From Actinostola sp. cb2023 (taxonomy: Eukaryota; Cnidaria; Anthozoa; Actiniaria; Actinostolidae): a stretch of DNA of 64,000 nt. Each line of letters starts with the position of its first letter. The first letter of the stretch is position 1. Shown here piece by piece: positions 22,464 through 36,600 of this stretch. Position numbers and translations under genes: made by a program. A model generated the notes under the pieces. The model did no database searches, had not been told where the DNA came from, and saw only the letters and a program-made list of their open reading frames with translations. The stretch is taken from positions 1 to 64,000 of the forward strand of contig JAUJYZ010000409.1 in assembly GCA_033675265.1 (NCBI GenBank). The letters run 5' to 3'.

Positions 22464-25400
22464 GTTAGTGAACTCAATTAGTATTTTGTGCTCAATTATC
22501 CCTTACCAAAATTAAGTAAGCTGATACTTTTTGTATATTTTCAACTCTACAAAAAGTATTAAGCTTACTCATGTTGTATTTTTGTAAGGCTTATAGTTTT
22601 TGTAATGCTGAACATCTTCTTGAAGTATCCCTTTTGTATAGTAAAAGTATACTTTTAGTTGCCTGTATTTATCCAAAATAAACAAATCAAAACGTATACA
22701 AAAAGTATACAATGTGAAGTATACAAGACAAAACATCAAATCATTATAAAATGGTATACTAATTGTATACAAAGTTCAAAAAATATATACATTTAGTCTT
22801 ATATGAATAGGAGTTTTACAATTTGTATACATGTAGAGAAATGAAATTCACTTTAAATTTCTGCTTTAATTATACCAAAATATTTATATGGGCCATATAT
22901 GGGCCAAGTATGGAAAATATATGGACTTGAATATGGCAAATATGTGGGTAAACTATGGGTTTTATGCGGACAGGTTTATTCCATATATCAAGATTTTAAT
23001 ATGGAAAAAATATGGGCCATATATAATCCATATATCGGATATATGGGAAATGTACGGAAAATATGCGGAAATATGCGGAATAATTGCGGATTTGGTCGAG
23101 ATCCAGATATTTTACAGATATTTTTTTATGTGGGAAAAATGCGGCCCGTATATCGGAAAATATATATGACAAAAATAGGGAATATATGCGGAAAAAATAC
23201 GGAAATATACGCGGAAAAAATGCGGAAATATACTGGGAAAAGTATGGATATTTATATGGTAAAAATGCGGCAATATATGTGGCAAAAATGCGGAAATATA
23301 TGCGGAACTAATGCGGAAATATACGGGGTAAATATGGAAATTTATACGGATAAAATGTGCAAATATATATGGAAAAAATAAACCAAAGACGTCCCCCCCT
23401 GAAAATATACAGCAATAATATGTGGTAAAAATGCGGAACATATATGGGAAAATGCGGTAAATATATATGGGGAAAATGCGGAAATATATATGGGAAATAT
23501 AAGGAAAATACATGAAAAATATACGGCCGAAGTGCGAACATCGTACAAAATGTTGGTGCAGTATAAATACCGATTTAAAACAATAAAAATGTAGAAAATC
23601 ACACATTTCACGTCACTGAAACATTTTATTAGCACATAATTCCAATTATTCATTGACAAAACATGATTTTTTGCATTAAAATCGTGTTACTTTGCCAGTT
23701 TTCTCAGTCTACTGTTCGATGACAATGGTTTGTCTTTGACTTTGTTGAGCACACTTGTCAGTCTGAAAAATACGAAAGAAAGGGTAAAAATCTTGAGAGG
23801 ATTTGATTTGAACAACTCACCTAGCGTGAATTTTCGTCTTTTTCCTTCAGCGAATTGTAGTTGCATGTCATCTCAAAAACGTAAGATAATTCATGAAAAT
23901 ACTGCATTTTCCATTAGATTTCTTCACAAATAACAAGAAAAAATGATACTAATGGGATTGTTTAGCAGTTGTTCAAGTCCTTGACATCTCTAGTTGGTAA
24001 TTTCAGCTAAACAAGCAGTGTTTTCCCTGGTAAAGAAAGGATAAACTCTCTCCTACTACAACACCCAACACAGCAATGGCAGACCACCAGCTTTTCCCGC
24101 TCTTTTTCATGAACCAATCACAGACTGATTTCTTGTCATGTGACTATGATGTCATTCAATATGGCGGAAATAAGGGCCATATATGGCCCATGTTGGCCAT
24201 ATATTTTCCATATTTTGTTTTCAGCCCATATTTATCCCATATAATAATATCCCATATATTTCCCAGATTTAACCATTCACCATATTTATACCGCATTTAT
24301 CTTTTCAGCCCATATTTATCCCATATAATAATATCCCATATATTTCCCAGATTTAGACATTCGCCATATTTATGCCGCATTTATCTTTTCAGCCCACATT
24401 TACCCCATATAATAATATCCCATATATTTCCCAGATTTAGACATTCACCATATTTATACCGCATTTATCTTTTCAGCCCATATTTATCCCATATAATAAT
24501 ATCCCAGATATTTCCCAGATTTAGACATTCACTATATTTATACCGCATTTATCTTTTCAGCCCATATTTATTCCATATAATAATATCCCATATATTTCCC
24601 AGATTTAGACATTCACCATATTTATACCGCATTTATCTTTTCAGCCCATATTTATTCCATATAACATATCCCACATATTTCCCAGATTTATTACTCTGAC
24701 ATATATTTTCCATATATTGTCATTTTAGTCCATATTTATCCCACATATTATCCCACATATTTCCCACATTTCAACACCCAATTGTAGGATAATTTTCTGC
24801 CCATATATTTACCACATATGGTTCATATATGGGCCGTATATGGGTTTTTATCCCATATTTGTACCGTATATCCAGAAAAACAGAAAATGTTAGGCCCATA
24901 TATGGCCCGCATAAAGCTGAAGTGTGTCATATATTTTCCATATATGGGCCATATATGGGCCATATATTACCCATATAAAACACCGACTAAAATTTTGGTA
25001 TGTTTCTGATCATCTTTATTCTTACAAATTCCCAATAATTATTCCTAGGAATTTTGGGGCCATATTGAATCACTGGCAGAGATTTGAAATTCCAAGGAAT
25101 TCCAACACTGATCTATTTTCTTCTAGGCTTGGAATTCCTATGAATTCCTTGGAACAAAATCCTAGGAATTAATTCCTAGGATTATATCCTAAGAATTCCA
25201 AGGTTTAGTTCACAGGGGTGTTTTCAGTGGGCTAGCTCCTTTAGGTTATAGTGTTTTAAAATAATTAAGATGTTGTTATTATGTAAGGAAATTACCGGAA
25301 AGCTAAAACTATATTGATCGGTGCATACAGTAACAACTGAAAGCAGATAACTTAAATAAGAATTATTCTATAGTTTCTTGAGCTGTGTAATCTAAAATAT

Positions 25401-28400
25401 AGATTCATGTAAATAAACCACACCATTTCTGATGTTTTCAGGAGAATTGCACATTTGATCAATGAAAACTTGCGTATCCTGTAGTTATTTTATAAAAGTG
25501 GAGGCTCGTGATTTTCAAACTTTTCTCATGTTTTCCCAACATCCCGCATGTTTGTAAAAGTGAATATGAACACGGAAAATGTGTTGTATTGCTTAACTAC
25601 AAACACAACAATCCCTACATCCTACATTACTGATTATAGCAACAAACAATATTTAATAAGTATAAAGGCTGTTCATTGTTTTTAGAAAGTTGAAACGAGT
25701 ACATAACTCTGATTTTCTATTCCCGAAAGCTCAAAAGTTTGATCTTCAGTTTTTATTGACTGAGTTCATTCACACACTCAGAGATCTAGAGAGAAATTTG
25801 ACTAAACTTACTGTAAATCACTGGATATTCTTGATTACTTTCCTGACCACTCAAACCAAAGTTGAATACTCATTAATTTGTAGAAGTTTGAAGAACCTTT
25901 TGCTTACAAGAGCCAACAAAGTTCTTCATTTATCACAGTTTTCCTTTCTTCATGGCTCCCCCATCAACTTTCATGTCGAGTCTATAAAATGGTAAACATG
26001 TTGTTTTTGGTGCTTGCATGCTAACTAATAATAACAAGATGCTCAATGAGCGTACACTCGGGCTTATGACAAGGACATTATGTCAGTTGCGTGAGGAGAG
26101 ACCTGACAATGACTGACAGTTGCGTGACGAGGGAGACTATGTATAGCATAGATAAAAATACGGTGACAACGACGGTACATGCACTCCATTATAACTCTCT
26201 CTTTGACATACAAAAATACTATTTTGAACAGCATTAACACAATTAACTGCTTCTGTTAGATTTAAGATGTGACCTCAAGTGACCTCAAATACGTTTAAAT
26301 ACGTACCACAGTGTACCTTCAAGAGTCCGCGGAGATCTTTATCTATGAGTCAGACACAAGTCTCCCTCGTCATTGAGCGTCTTCTTCTGCTGCAATAGAT
26401 CCCTAAAATCTAAGGACGTTTTGATTTCGATTGTATTTTTGCCATTCACTGACCTGTTTTGAGGGTGGAAATTCGGTTTTAAATAGCTCTACGCAACGGT
26501 TCTAAAATTAGGTCGCGTAATAGATGTATGACTCAGATAAGGATCACTTTACAACTGTCATATCTTACTGAAAAGAACACGGATTTTCGAACATTGACCT
26601 TGCTCGATCGCCTTTGTCTCAATTCATTTTTGGATATGAGTTCGAATTCATGGAACGGCGTCATACAACATCCGATAAAACACGCGCTAATAAACATGCT
26701 CATTTCACAGACAAAAGCATACGGCTATTCGTGTGGGCCCACTCTGAAAGATGTCGTTTCATTTATAACAAAACATGGCATAGCGAGGTCATGTTCATTT
26801 GCTTTTCAATTCATTTTTGGATATGAGTTCGACTTCGTGGAATGGCGTCATACAACAGCCGATAAAACACGGGCTTTAAACACGCTCATTTCACAGACAA
26901 AAGCATACGGCTATTCGTGTGGGCCCACTCTGAAAAGCATACGGCTATTCGTGTGGGCCCACTCTGAAAGATGTCGTTTCATTTATAACAAAAGCAAACG
27001 CGCCTTAGCTTCATCGTGGAATGGTCAACTACAATCCTGAACTTAATAGCTTGAAGATCTATGATGAGAAATCTTGAAACTCGATACGATCAAATACATC
27101 GCATTCTTTCTTCATTCTTCGCATTTTTTCTTCATTCCATCACCAGGAAAAAAATAATAATAATAAAAAAAAAAAGAAAGTGTATTTTCTAACTCGGGCT
27201 TCCTTCGGAAGGGCCCGAGTAATAATAACACTTTATTATTATTATTATAAAGAATCATTTATTATCCAGAATAACAGGCAGCGATAATATTATTATCCAG
27301 AATAACAGGCAGCGAGTCCTTCTTTCGCATTCTTTCTGCCTTTTGTACTGAATAAAATGGATTTTCAGTGATTTTGGCAGCATTTTTGAACCCTTAAAAT
27401 TTTTCGGCAAAGGTCCACCATCTTGAACTTCTTGATTTTCTGTGAATTTTCTGTTGCCATGGAAACCACTGCAATGTGATGTGATTTACTGCAATGTGAT
27501 TGGCTAATATCATTTTCCATTGTATTTTAGCCAATCAGGATCCTTAAAATTTTGTAATTTGCACTGGTATTACAGATTTTTGCAATGGTGTTACACTTGA
27601 ACTGCACTGCTCTCAGCCAATCAGCATTAAGTAATTTTTGCATCTATATTATTAACAGTGAAACTCTCAGCAATAGTCACGCCATTAAGAGCTTATTGTA
27701 AATTGTTACTATGAAGTAAATCGCCTAAAACTTTAGGATTTAATTTGTGCGCTATGTAAACACTTTTCACTATTCATTATTATCTACATACTTGATTTAC
27801 AGTGCAAGGCGAAGTGTCACAGGTAAAGATGATCGAGCTACAAGAGGAAGAAAATGCCAAAATACTATTCAATACGACTAGTAGTATTCTCGCTGTTAAG
27901 TTTGGTCTGTGCACTACATTGGCCGGTGGACATGACATTGAAGTTAAACCAATCTTTATGTCAGTCACTACAATACATGGTGAACAGCCAAGTACTGAGC
28001 TGAACAGTCCTAAAGCAGCGAGCTACAAAGGACGTATATTCTTCATAGGAAATCTTGAACTGGGCCATGCTTGGTTTAGCATATCAAATGTGACCCGGAA
28101 TGACACCAATAAATACGCCGTTGGTATTCGTACAGATAAAGAGAAAGAGAAATATTATGTTAACTACGCCTTCAATATGACCGTCGTGAAGCGAGCAGGT
28201 ATATTGTTTAAATCATATATAAAATAGATACTTTGATCATAATCAAATTAATAATAATAGTAGTAAAAGCTATAGTGCAGTTACAGGAGTATATCAATGC
28301 CCTTACCCGTTTGTTTGTTTGTTTGTTTGTTTGTTTGTTTGTTTGTTTGTTTGTTTATTTATTTATTTATTTGTTTGTTTGTTTATTTACTTATGTATGT

Positions 28401-30579
28401 ATTTATTTATTTATTTATTTATTTATTTGTTTGTTTGTTTGTTTATTTACTTATGTATGTATTTATTTATTTATTTGTTTGTTTGTTTGTTTGTTTGTTT
28501 GTTTATTTATTTATTTTCACTTATATATTGTATGTTACTTTATTCCTCGCCAAGTCAAAAAGTCGAAAAATCCCATTTCACTGGTACCCAGTACAACTAG
28601 GAACCCACTGTCATCAAGTAAGCATTTCACAGGTATGTTTAATTATTATTCATAATTATATTTTGTCTTATTATTACCGTATATTAGCGTGTATAAGTCG
28701 ACCTTTTAAGTCAGGATTTGTACCTCAAAATCGGGGGGTCGACTTATACACGGTGACAAAAAGTTAATGTTATGAAAAACCTTAGTTTTCAAGGAATAAA
28801 AACTGTTTATGCTGGGTTTTATATGTAAACAAACTATTGTAGTATCGATCAAACTCTTAACATATGCTTATTTTGAGTTAAAAACATTCTTAGAGACTTC
28901 TTTCATCTGAATAAAGAATTAGAGACATGGTATAGCTTGTTTTATTAAGGATACTGAGACCTCGCAATGTCATATCTCGACGCGTCTGTTTATCCGGCCG
29001 CCATCTTGAATTTTCAGCACGTGTACTGAACTATACTAGTTTCCAGTCCTTCTCGGAAAACAACATGTCTACGTACAACTACAAGCTCTACGTACGAGCG
29101 AACGTAAATAGAACGATTTCGCCATTGTTTTTCTAAAACTTTCGCCCTAAAATACTCCAAAATGGCCCTTGAATATCCAAATTGCCTACTCACTTGTTCA
29201 TTGGACTTTTGGGTCGACTTATACACGAGATATATGAAAAATACTAGATCTTGAGTCCAAAAACGGGGGGTCGACTTATACATGAGGTCAACTTATACAC
29301 GAGGTCGACTTATACACGCTAATATACGGTATTCCATTTTAAATCAGTGGTGTTTCCTGCAATCTGGCTCTGTTTGCTTAGCCAATCATAAAACAGATAT
29401 CATGTGTTCACTCAAATCAAAGAATTTACTAGGAACACATTTTGACACAGGCAGCCCAGGCTGATTGACTGTCAAATAAACAATAACGTATTGCTTTGTG
29501 CTTGATTCTGATTGGCTAAGAGCAGTGCAGTTGAAAAGTAATTTGCACTGCAGTGCAAATTATTATTTGGTAATCATACGATTTCTCGTTCAATTTGGAA
29601 AATAATTTGCACTCGTGTTTTTTTCAAAGAGTTCAAATTGCACTTGCCCTATGGGCTCGTGTAATTTTGATACTCTTTGAAAAACACACTTGTGCAAATT
29701 TATTCCAAATTGAACGAGAAACCGTATGATTACTGCTACATATGCCTATCAGTAATTGCATGATCGTTGTTTAGTTGAAAATAATAATACATAGAAGTTA
29801 AGACTGCAAAGATGAATCCAATTTTTTTAAATAAATGAGTACTAAATTAAATCTTGATAAAAAGACCGTTTTTTTATATTGGAGAGTTTAAATTTTCCTA
29901 AGATTTCTTGTGCTCATAGTTTTCATGATTTTCAAGCCGACAACGATTATGCAATCATGTATAAAGTATAATTTTGTTAATCATTTCATACCAAAACAGA
30001 GACTATGAAGAATTTGTCTTATCGACTTCCAACTACAAGCCCAGCTCGTAAGTGACAAATATTGATTGAATCAAATATATAATTATTCACAAAGCATTAG
30101 ACCAAAAGGAAATACTTCATCAATCATTAATTATTCAAAAATAATTTATTTCAGTTGGTCACTCTGATCTAGTGTAAGGCAAACAGATAAACCTGTTCAG
30201 TCTGAAACGATGCGTATACCAGTGGCGGGGGGTCGGGGTGTTCCGGATCCCCCTGTCATACCCGAGGTTCTATAGAATATAGTTTTCTTTTCTTTTTCTT
30301 TTTCTTCTTCTTCTTCTTCTTCTTCTTCTTCTTCTTCTTCTTCTTCTTCTTCTTCTTCTTCTTCTTCTTCTTCTTCTTCTTCTTCTTCTTCTTCTTCTTC
30401 TTCTTCTTCTTCTTCTTCTTCTTCTTCTTCTTCTTCTTCTTCTTCTTCTTCTTCTGTTCTTCTTGTTCTTCTTCTTTCTTCTTCTTGTTCTTCTTCTTGT
30501 TCTTGTTGTTGTTGTTCTTCTTGTTGTTCTTCTTCTTCTTCTTCTTCTTCTTCTTCTTCTTCTTCTTTTTATTATTATT

Positions 30580-30645
<66 letters not shown>

Positions 30646-33600
30646 ATTATTATTATTATTATTATTTATTACAAATATTAATTAATACAATCATTTGACA
30701 AAAGACAGTTACAAGAATACATGAAGAAAAAGAAAAACGAATTACAAGAGTATAATAATACGTTTACAATGTTGATTTATACAAGAAAACTAATATATAT
30801 GAATACATGAATACTGATGTAAGTGGCAGACAGCTAATATTTAAAATACTAAAGTACAGTGTTATTTTTGCTCAAGCAGTTATAATAATAAGTTTGGCCA
30901 CAGGTTTGAAGTACATTCCTGGATCTGCAGCTGGTATACTATGAAACAAGCAAATTGTAATTCTGTGCTTACTACAGCAGAATGTTGTTTTCTGTACACA
31001 GCTAATCTTCTTGAATACTTGCACATGATTTCATTGTTCTATTCTGTGTTACCATATACGACCACAAGGCTCACCGGCGATCCAGCGCTGAGCAATGTAA
31101 ATAAATAGACGTCATTAGTAAGCATCTAATACGGCTGTGCACTTTACGAGTCATTTCGAAATGCTCGCCAAAATACATGACGAGTAAGGATATATATACA
31201 CATCTAATAATAATATACAGTAAATGTCATTAACGTTGTCCAACTAAAAAGAGATTAACACTACAATAGATGTCACGTGTCTCATTGTATATTAGTTTTG
31301 CCCTCGTGGAATTTTAATATCAAAAACAGACATCACCTCTGCCTGTGAAAACGGGCATTGTTAACATTCTGTTCTCACACTGAGGTGATGTTTGCTTTTG
31401 AAATTAAAATTCCACGCGTGCAAAACGAATAGGCCTAGGAACATGTAGGCCTGGATAAGGAGTACGGATGTTGATTGTTGTGATACGTACATTTCCTATA
31501 ATAAGTTAGTCTGTAGACATCCTCGGGAACCCAGGGGTATATTCTGTCGCTCGTTACTCGCTCCCAGAGAAATACCCCTGGGAACGTAGTCTGTTGGAAC
31601 TTGTTCCGGAAGTCAAAATTCAAAATGGCGGCTGTCCTATTCAAACCAGAATATACTTGATACTGTTTGGCCGACCTTCCTAGGTCGACCAATCAGAAAC
31701 GGAACAAGTTCCAATAGACTTTGTTCCCAGGGGTATTTATCTGGGAGCGAGTAACGAGCGACAGAATATACCCCTGGGTTCCCGAGGATGGTCTGTAGAG
31801 GTTATGCCGCAAAGGGTCGCATGTTCTAAAAATAGTCTTATTGAAATTCCAAGGCCTATAGTTAATTGTGCCCGGACGGCTCTCTGTCTCTTGAATGAAC
31901 CTTTATTTAAGAAGAGTAGTCCCTTCAGTAACAAAACGTACTGCTATCAATGGAAGTCCTAATATAAAATATTAGGTTTGATACTATCAATTGGTTCGAA
32001 ATGGGAAAACATTGAGACAAGCTAAACAGGTCAATTTCATAATTAAGAGTGTTGGAAAAATATATGGCTGGACAGACAGGCTGATACAGTTATTTTCAAA
32101 CAGGGTATACCGAGTTTGAAGCGACAGCTAAGAAAACAGTGAAGAAGACATTAAAATATGAAACAAAGAAAGCGTTTAAGCTGGCGGTAAGTATACAAAA
32201 AAATAATAGACACCATTAGCTATAGAAGAGAAGGGTAAAGAAGAGAAGGGAAGAGAATGGAATAGAAGGGAAGGGTAAATAAGTAAAGGGAAGAAGGGAA
32301 GAGAAGGGAAGGGAAAAGAAGAGAAGGAAAGAGAAGGGAAGAGAAGGAAAGAGAACTGAGAGGGGAAAAAAGTGAAGGGAAGAGAATGGAAGAGAGGGGA
32401 AGGGAAAAGAAGGTAAGCGAAGGGAAGGGAACGGAATATAAGGGGAGGGAAAAGAAGAGAAGCGAAGGGAAGGGAACGGAATATAAGGGGAGGGAAAAGA
32501 AGGTAAGCGAAGGGAAGGGAACGGAATATAAGGGGAGGGAAAAGAAGAGAAGGAAATGGAAGACAAGGGAATGGAATGGAAGAGAAGGAAATGGAAGAGA
32601 AGGAAATGGAAGAGAAGGGAATGGAATGGAAGAGAAGGGAATAGCAGGGAAGAAAGGAATGGGAATGGAATGGGACAGAAGGGAAGGAAAAAGAAGGGAA
32701 TGGAAGAGAAGGGAATGGAAGAGAACTGTGAAGGGAAAAGAAGAGAAGGGACTAGAAGAGAAAACAAGAGAAGGAAAGGGAAGAGAAGAGTCTGAGAGGG
32801 GAAGTGAATGGAAGAGCAGGGAAGGGAAGGGAAGGACAGCTAGAGAAGAGAATCACCAGTCACACAACTTTCTATGCATTTAATATTCTTAACCAACAGG
32901 TCATCAAGTCATTTAAGCGCGAGATTCTGTCTGACGTAATCCTTAAAGATTTCAAGTATGTTTGTCTGTTGATGATCTCTTTATGACGTCTTGTTATTTG
33001 TTGATGACTCTTATTATTATTATTGTCGTATGCCGATTTCAATGATATATATCATGGGTTTTCAGAAACCAGTGCAGTTAAATATTATCTTTAGCCACAC
33101 ACGTACGAGCTTCTTTGGCGAAATAGCAACTCCACACATAGTCCAGTACCGGACTCACTTTCTATCCACTCCGAGAAGCTGAAGTCGTGGAGGAAAGAGA
33201 GTCCAGTATAACTTGCATGCGCATGGCAGCTTAGCAGCCAATCAGATCGGAGCTCAATTGACCAAATCGACTAACACAATGTTTACTTTCTTTGACCCAT
33301 TTCAGATCTTTTGGGAATAGGATTCTTTGTCTGTTGTGTATTTCGATTTCAACAGCATTGACATGGAAATGAATGGAAATGTTGTTTGCAAAGGTTTTGA
33401 ATTAGGTTAAAGAATGTAAACATGCATTGCGTCAGCCGATTTTGTCTATTTTCAAAGCCCGCAATGTAATATGGCTAGTGATTTGTTTACCTCACGTGGA
33501 GCTGTCAAAATAAAATGGAATGAAATGGCTGACAGCGCGTGCAGATTAACTGAACGAATAAATCAGGGACTTTCCAAAGCCCGTACTCAAATTAACAAAA

Positions 33601-36600
33601 ATATCCGGCTTCCCACAAGTCACTTGATAAATGGCTTGGAGCTGTCCAAACTTTGGAATAGACTGTTAACAGTCCTTCTCGCATCCACGGGATTCTAAAA
33701 ACTCGTCTTCACTGAGTCTGGAGGGAAAAGGACAGACTCAGGTTCGCAGACTAACTTTGGAACAATATTAGAATTACTCTTTGCGAGGGAAAACTTCACG
33801 GAATCGATGAAATTCTTCCCAAAATTCGACTGATATCGCTCATACAGAACTGAGAAACTGCGCAATGTAAATATTAAATTATTTTTAAATTATTGAACTA
33901 GGATTTACTGGAGCCTCATTTGGAGATCAGACAGGCTTTGTAACCAGGCGACCACATATTTGTGGTGGTCGGCTGGCTGTTACAGTCAAAGGACATGAAG
34001 CGTGCCCCTCTATACTGCAATATTCAATTCATTAGACCTATTGGATTTTTGGTCGTTTCATTCTTCTGTTTTCGAAAACAAAATTAAACTCATATCACAA
34101 ATTCTAACTGCACTCCGGGATCCTTGATATTTGTAGACTAGTAATTAGTTCAACCAAGTGAAGTGCCATCGCATATTTTTGTATGGTGATTTTAAAGAAA
34201 ATGTGGCGTAGAGTCATAAAACACAAATTTTAAAGATATGTACACGTGCATGATATACACTGCCTGTCACGGTGCGAGTACATGGAATCAATGTATAAAC
34301 AATGTTTACGTGAATTTAGCGTTTCTCTTCCCAGTAAACTGCGACATACTTGAGCTTTCTTTTCATAGCTTTCGAGATATACATGTGATAGAGACTCTGA
34401 TTCTTGAATCAGTGGTTTGACATTCTTCCATGTAAAAATGTTTTGACTTCGCGATCATCTCTTGTCAATTTCAGGCGTGGGAACGGTCCACTCTGATTGG
34501 TTGATTTAAATGGCACTGATGGTATTCCCTGTGTAGTTTCTATATATGGAGTTGATTTGAATTTATTTTTGTTTACATTAACGGAAGATTGAACTGACGA
34601 AAACGACAAATAATGAATTTTAAGTCCAATAATGAATTTAAGATTGCAGTCTAGGGAGGCACGCTTCATGTCCTTTGACTGTAAGTCAGTAAAATCCGAG
34701 GACATCACACCAACTGTTTAAAATAACATGTAAAAATACTATAAAAACAAAATAAATCGATATATTATTAATATGATCAAATCTATAATGTTGCAAAAAT
34801 CTATATTAAAAATCTAGTTAGGTAGCATAATGAGTTAAAATCTTAGCTTTAAAAGTCTAAGGAATTACTTCCTACTATTGATAGCCATGATTGAAGCTAA
34901 ATGACCTAGAATCATATTTTCTATGAGCGCCGGAAGTGACGTATACTACATTGCGCTACGTTTGCATTTTGCGACGTTCAATAGAAGAAGAAGAAAAAGA
35001 CACGAGGACGTCGATCAGACGGCGGGAAAAATGTCAGAAAATATGTTTCAAGATGACGTTGTCATTTCATGGCCATTTGTTGAATTAACGAATAACGTAA
35101 TAAACGTTTCGTCACAGTCTCCCTCTCCTTGGATACAGCTGTACAATTAAATTAGGTATACGTAGGCCACAATTAATAATAACGCATATTGTTATATACC
35201 ATGCAAGTCAGTATGTCTTGTGGTCCTTCGACCGCTCGGCCGAATTTCGGGACCACAAAACTTACTGTTTCTCTCGGTTCCAGAGTCTCTTTACGCTTGA
35301 CGAAACCTTTCGAACTACTTTACTAAGGCCTAATTCAGACGTCGTGCTAATCATGAGCCGTTTCTCATGTCAAACAATAGACAATGAGGCGGCTTCTTTT
35401 GAAGTAATTAAGAACGGCTCTTGGATAGTACGACGTTTGAACTAGGCCTAAGAAACAATATGTTCCTGGTCTTAGACGAAATTTACAGTGGGTGAATGGA
35501 AAGGATTTCATCATAAGATTATAAAACGTTCAGATACGGACTTACTTTAATACGGACACTGTCTTCGAATTATGTTGGTGTCCGTATTAACGGTGTTCGA
35601 CTCTATTATTTTACTCCAACAGGAAAATAAACAAGACAATATCAGTGAGGTTCACAATGTCCTTTAGAAAACCAATTGGTCAGGTATTTGCTTACTCATT
35701 TCTTCAAAAAGCAGAAGCCACTGATAAACTTTTAGGATACAACATTACGTGCTTCACGTTCATTGGTAAGCATGACATTCACATATTTCAGTAACGTTGT
35801 TGGTGTGGTGGAAACTAGTTAAAGTCTACCGTAAAGCCTCTATTAAGTCCCCATTCCAATATGCCATCCCCTCCAATAAGGCCCCCCTTTTTGAAGCACG
35901 ATTTTTATTTTAAAAGTCCCCTCCTTCTTTTAAATAAAAGCGAAAAGCGAGTATTTTGGTTTCACCGCCGAAAACAAACAAAATTCTATCGAAGTAAGGA
36001 CATTTAGTCGGTTGCTTGGCTGGATGTTAAAGTTTGAAGGTCTTACCAGTTGACACTATCAACTCATCCTTACAGCCATGTGATCTACAAATATTAGGGG
36101 GGTGAGGAACACAACCAACTTTCCGTTCCAATGGGGCCTGGTACTGAATTAACGTGGAAGGAAATATACACCTATTCCAAAAATCGTTGTCCCCGTCGAA
36201 AGCAACAAGCAAGAAGCTGAGGAACGCAAAGGGCATTGGGACTTTCTCCTTATTCATTTATTCATCCGTAGATATTTTGACAACATGCATTTTCAAATGA
36301 CCGAATAGTTCCAAATGATTCAGTGCTATTCAACGCTCGTAGGGATAACTTCTCAAATACCACGGATAAATTAATTAATTAAGAGATTCCCAAAGTCCTT
36401 TGCGGTTGTCAGTTTCTTGTTTGTTGCTTTCGGCCCGGACAACGATATTTGGAGTAGGTGTATACAGCTACCGGTATTTCAAAAAACGTTGAAAACTGAA
36501 TAGTGCATTCCAAGACCAAAGGACATTGTGGGTCTCGTTATTTTAGACTGTTAACAGTCCCCTCTTTTCCCTCAAGACTCAGTCGAACGAGAGAAAAAGA

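Noticed and set aside
24076..24699. 207-codon frame with 28-residue repeats
   Set aside because: It follows an 84-bp DNA array inside an intronic foldback. No signal, domain or splice support for coding.
28233..28767. Leu/Cys/Phe-rich membrane-like frames
   Set aside because: GTTT/ATTT microsatellite. The real exon 3 starts after it, at 28555.
32216..32883. Lys/Glu/Arg-rich and Ser/Pro/Phe-rich frames
   Set aside because: Low-complexity polypurine tract read on both strands, within an intron.
34923..35150. Possible small gene with ETS/CRE-like motif
   Set aside because: 75 codons inside an intron, with no domain, splice or conservation evidence available.
36027..36257. Minus-strand frame repeated at 38297
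   Set aside because: It crosses a palindromic MITE, and its repetition comes from the tandem duplication, not selection.
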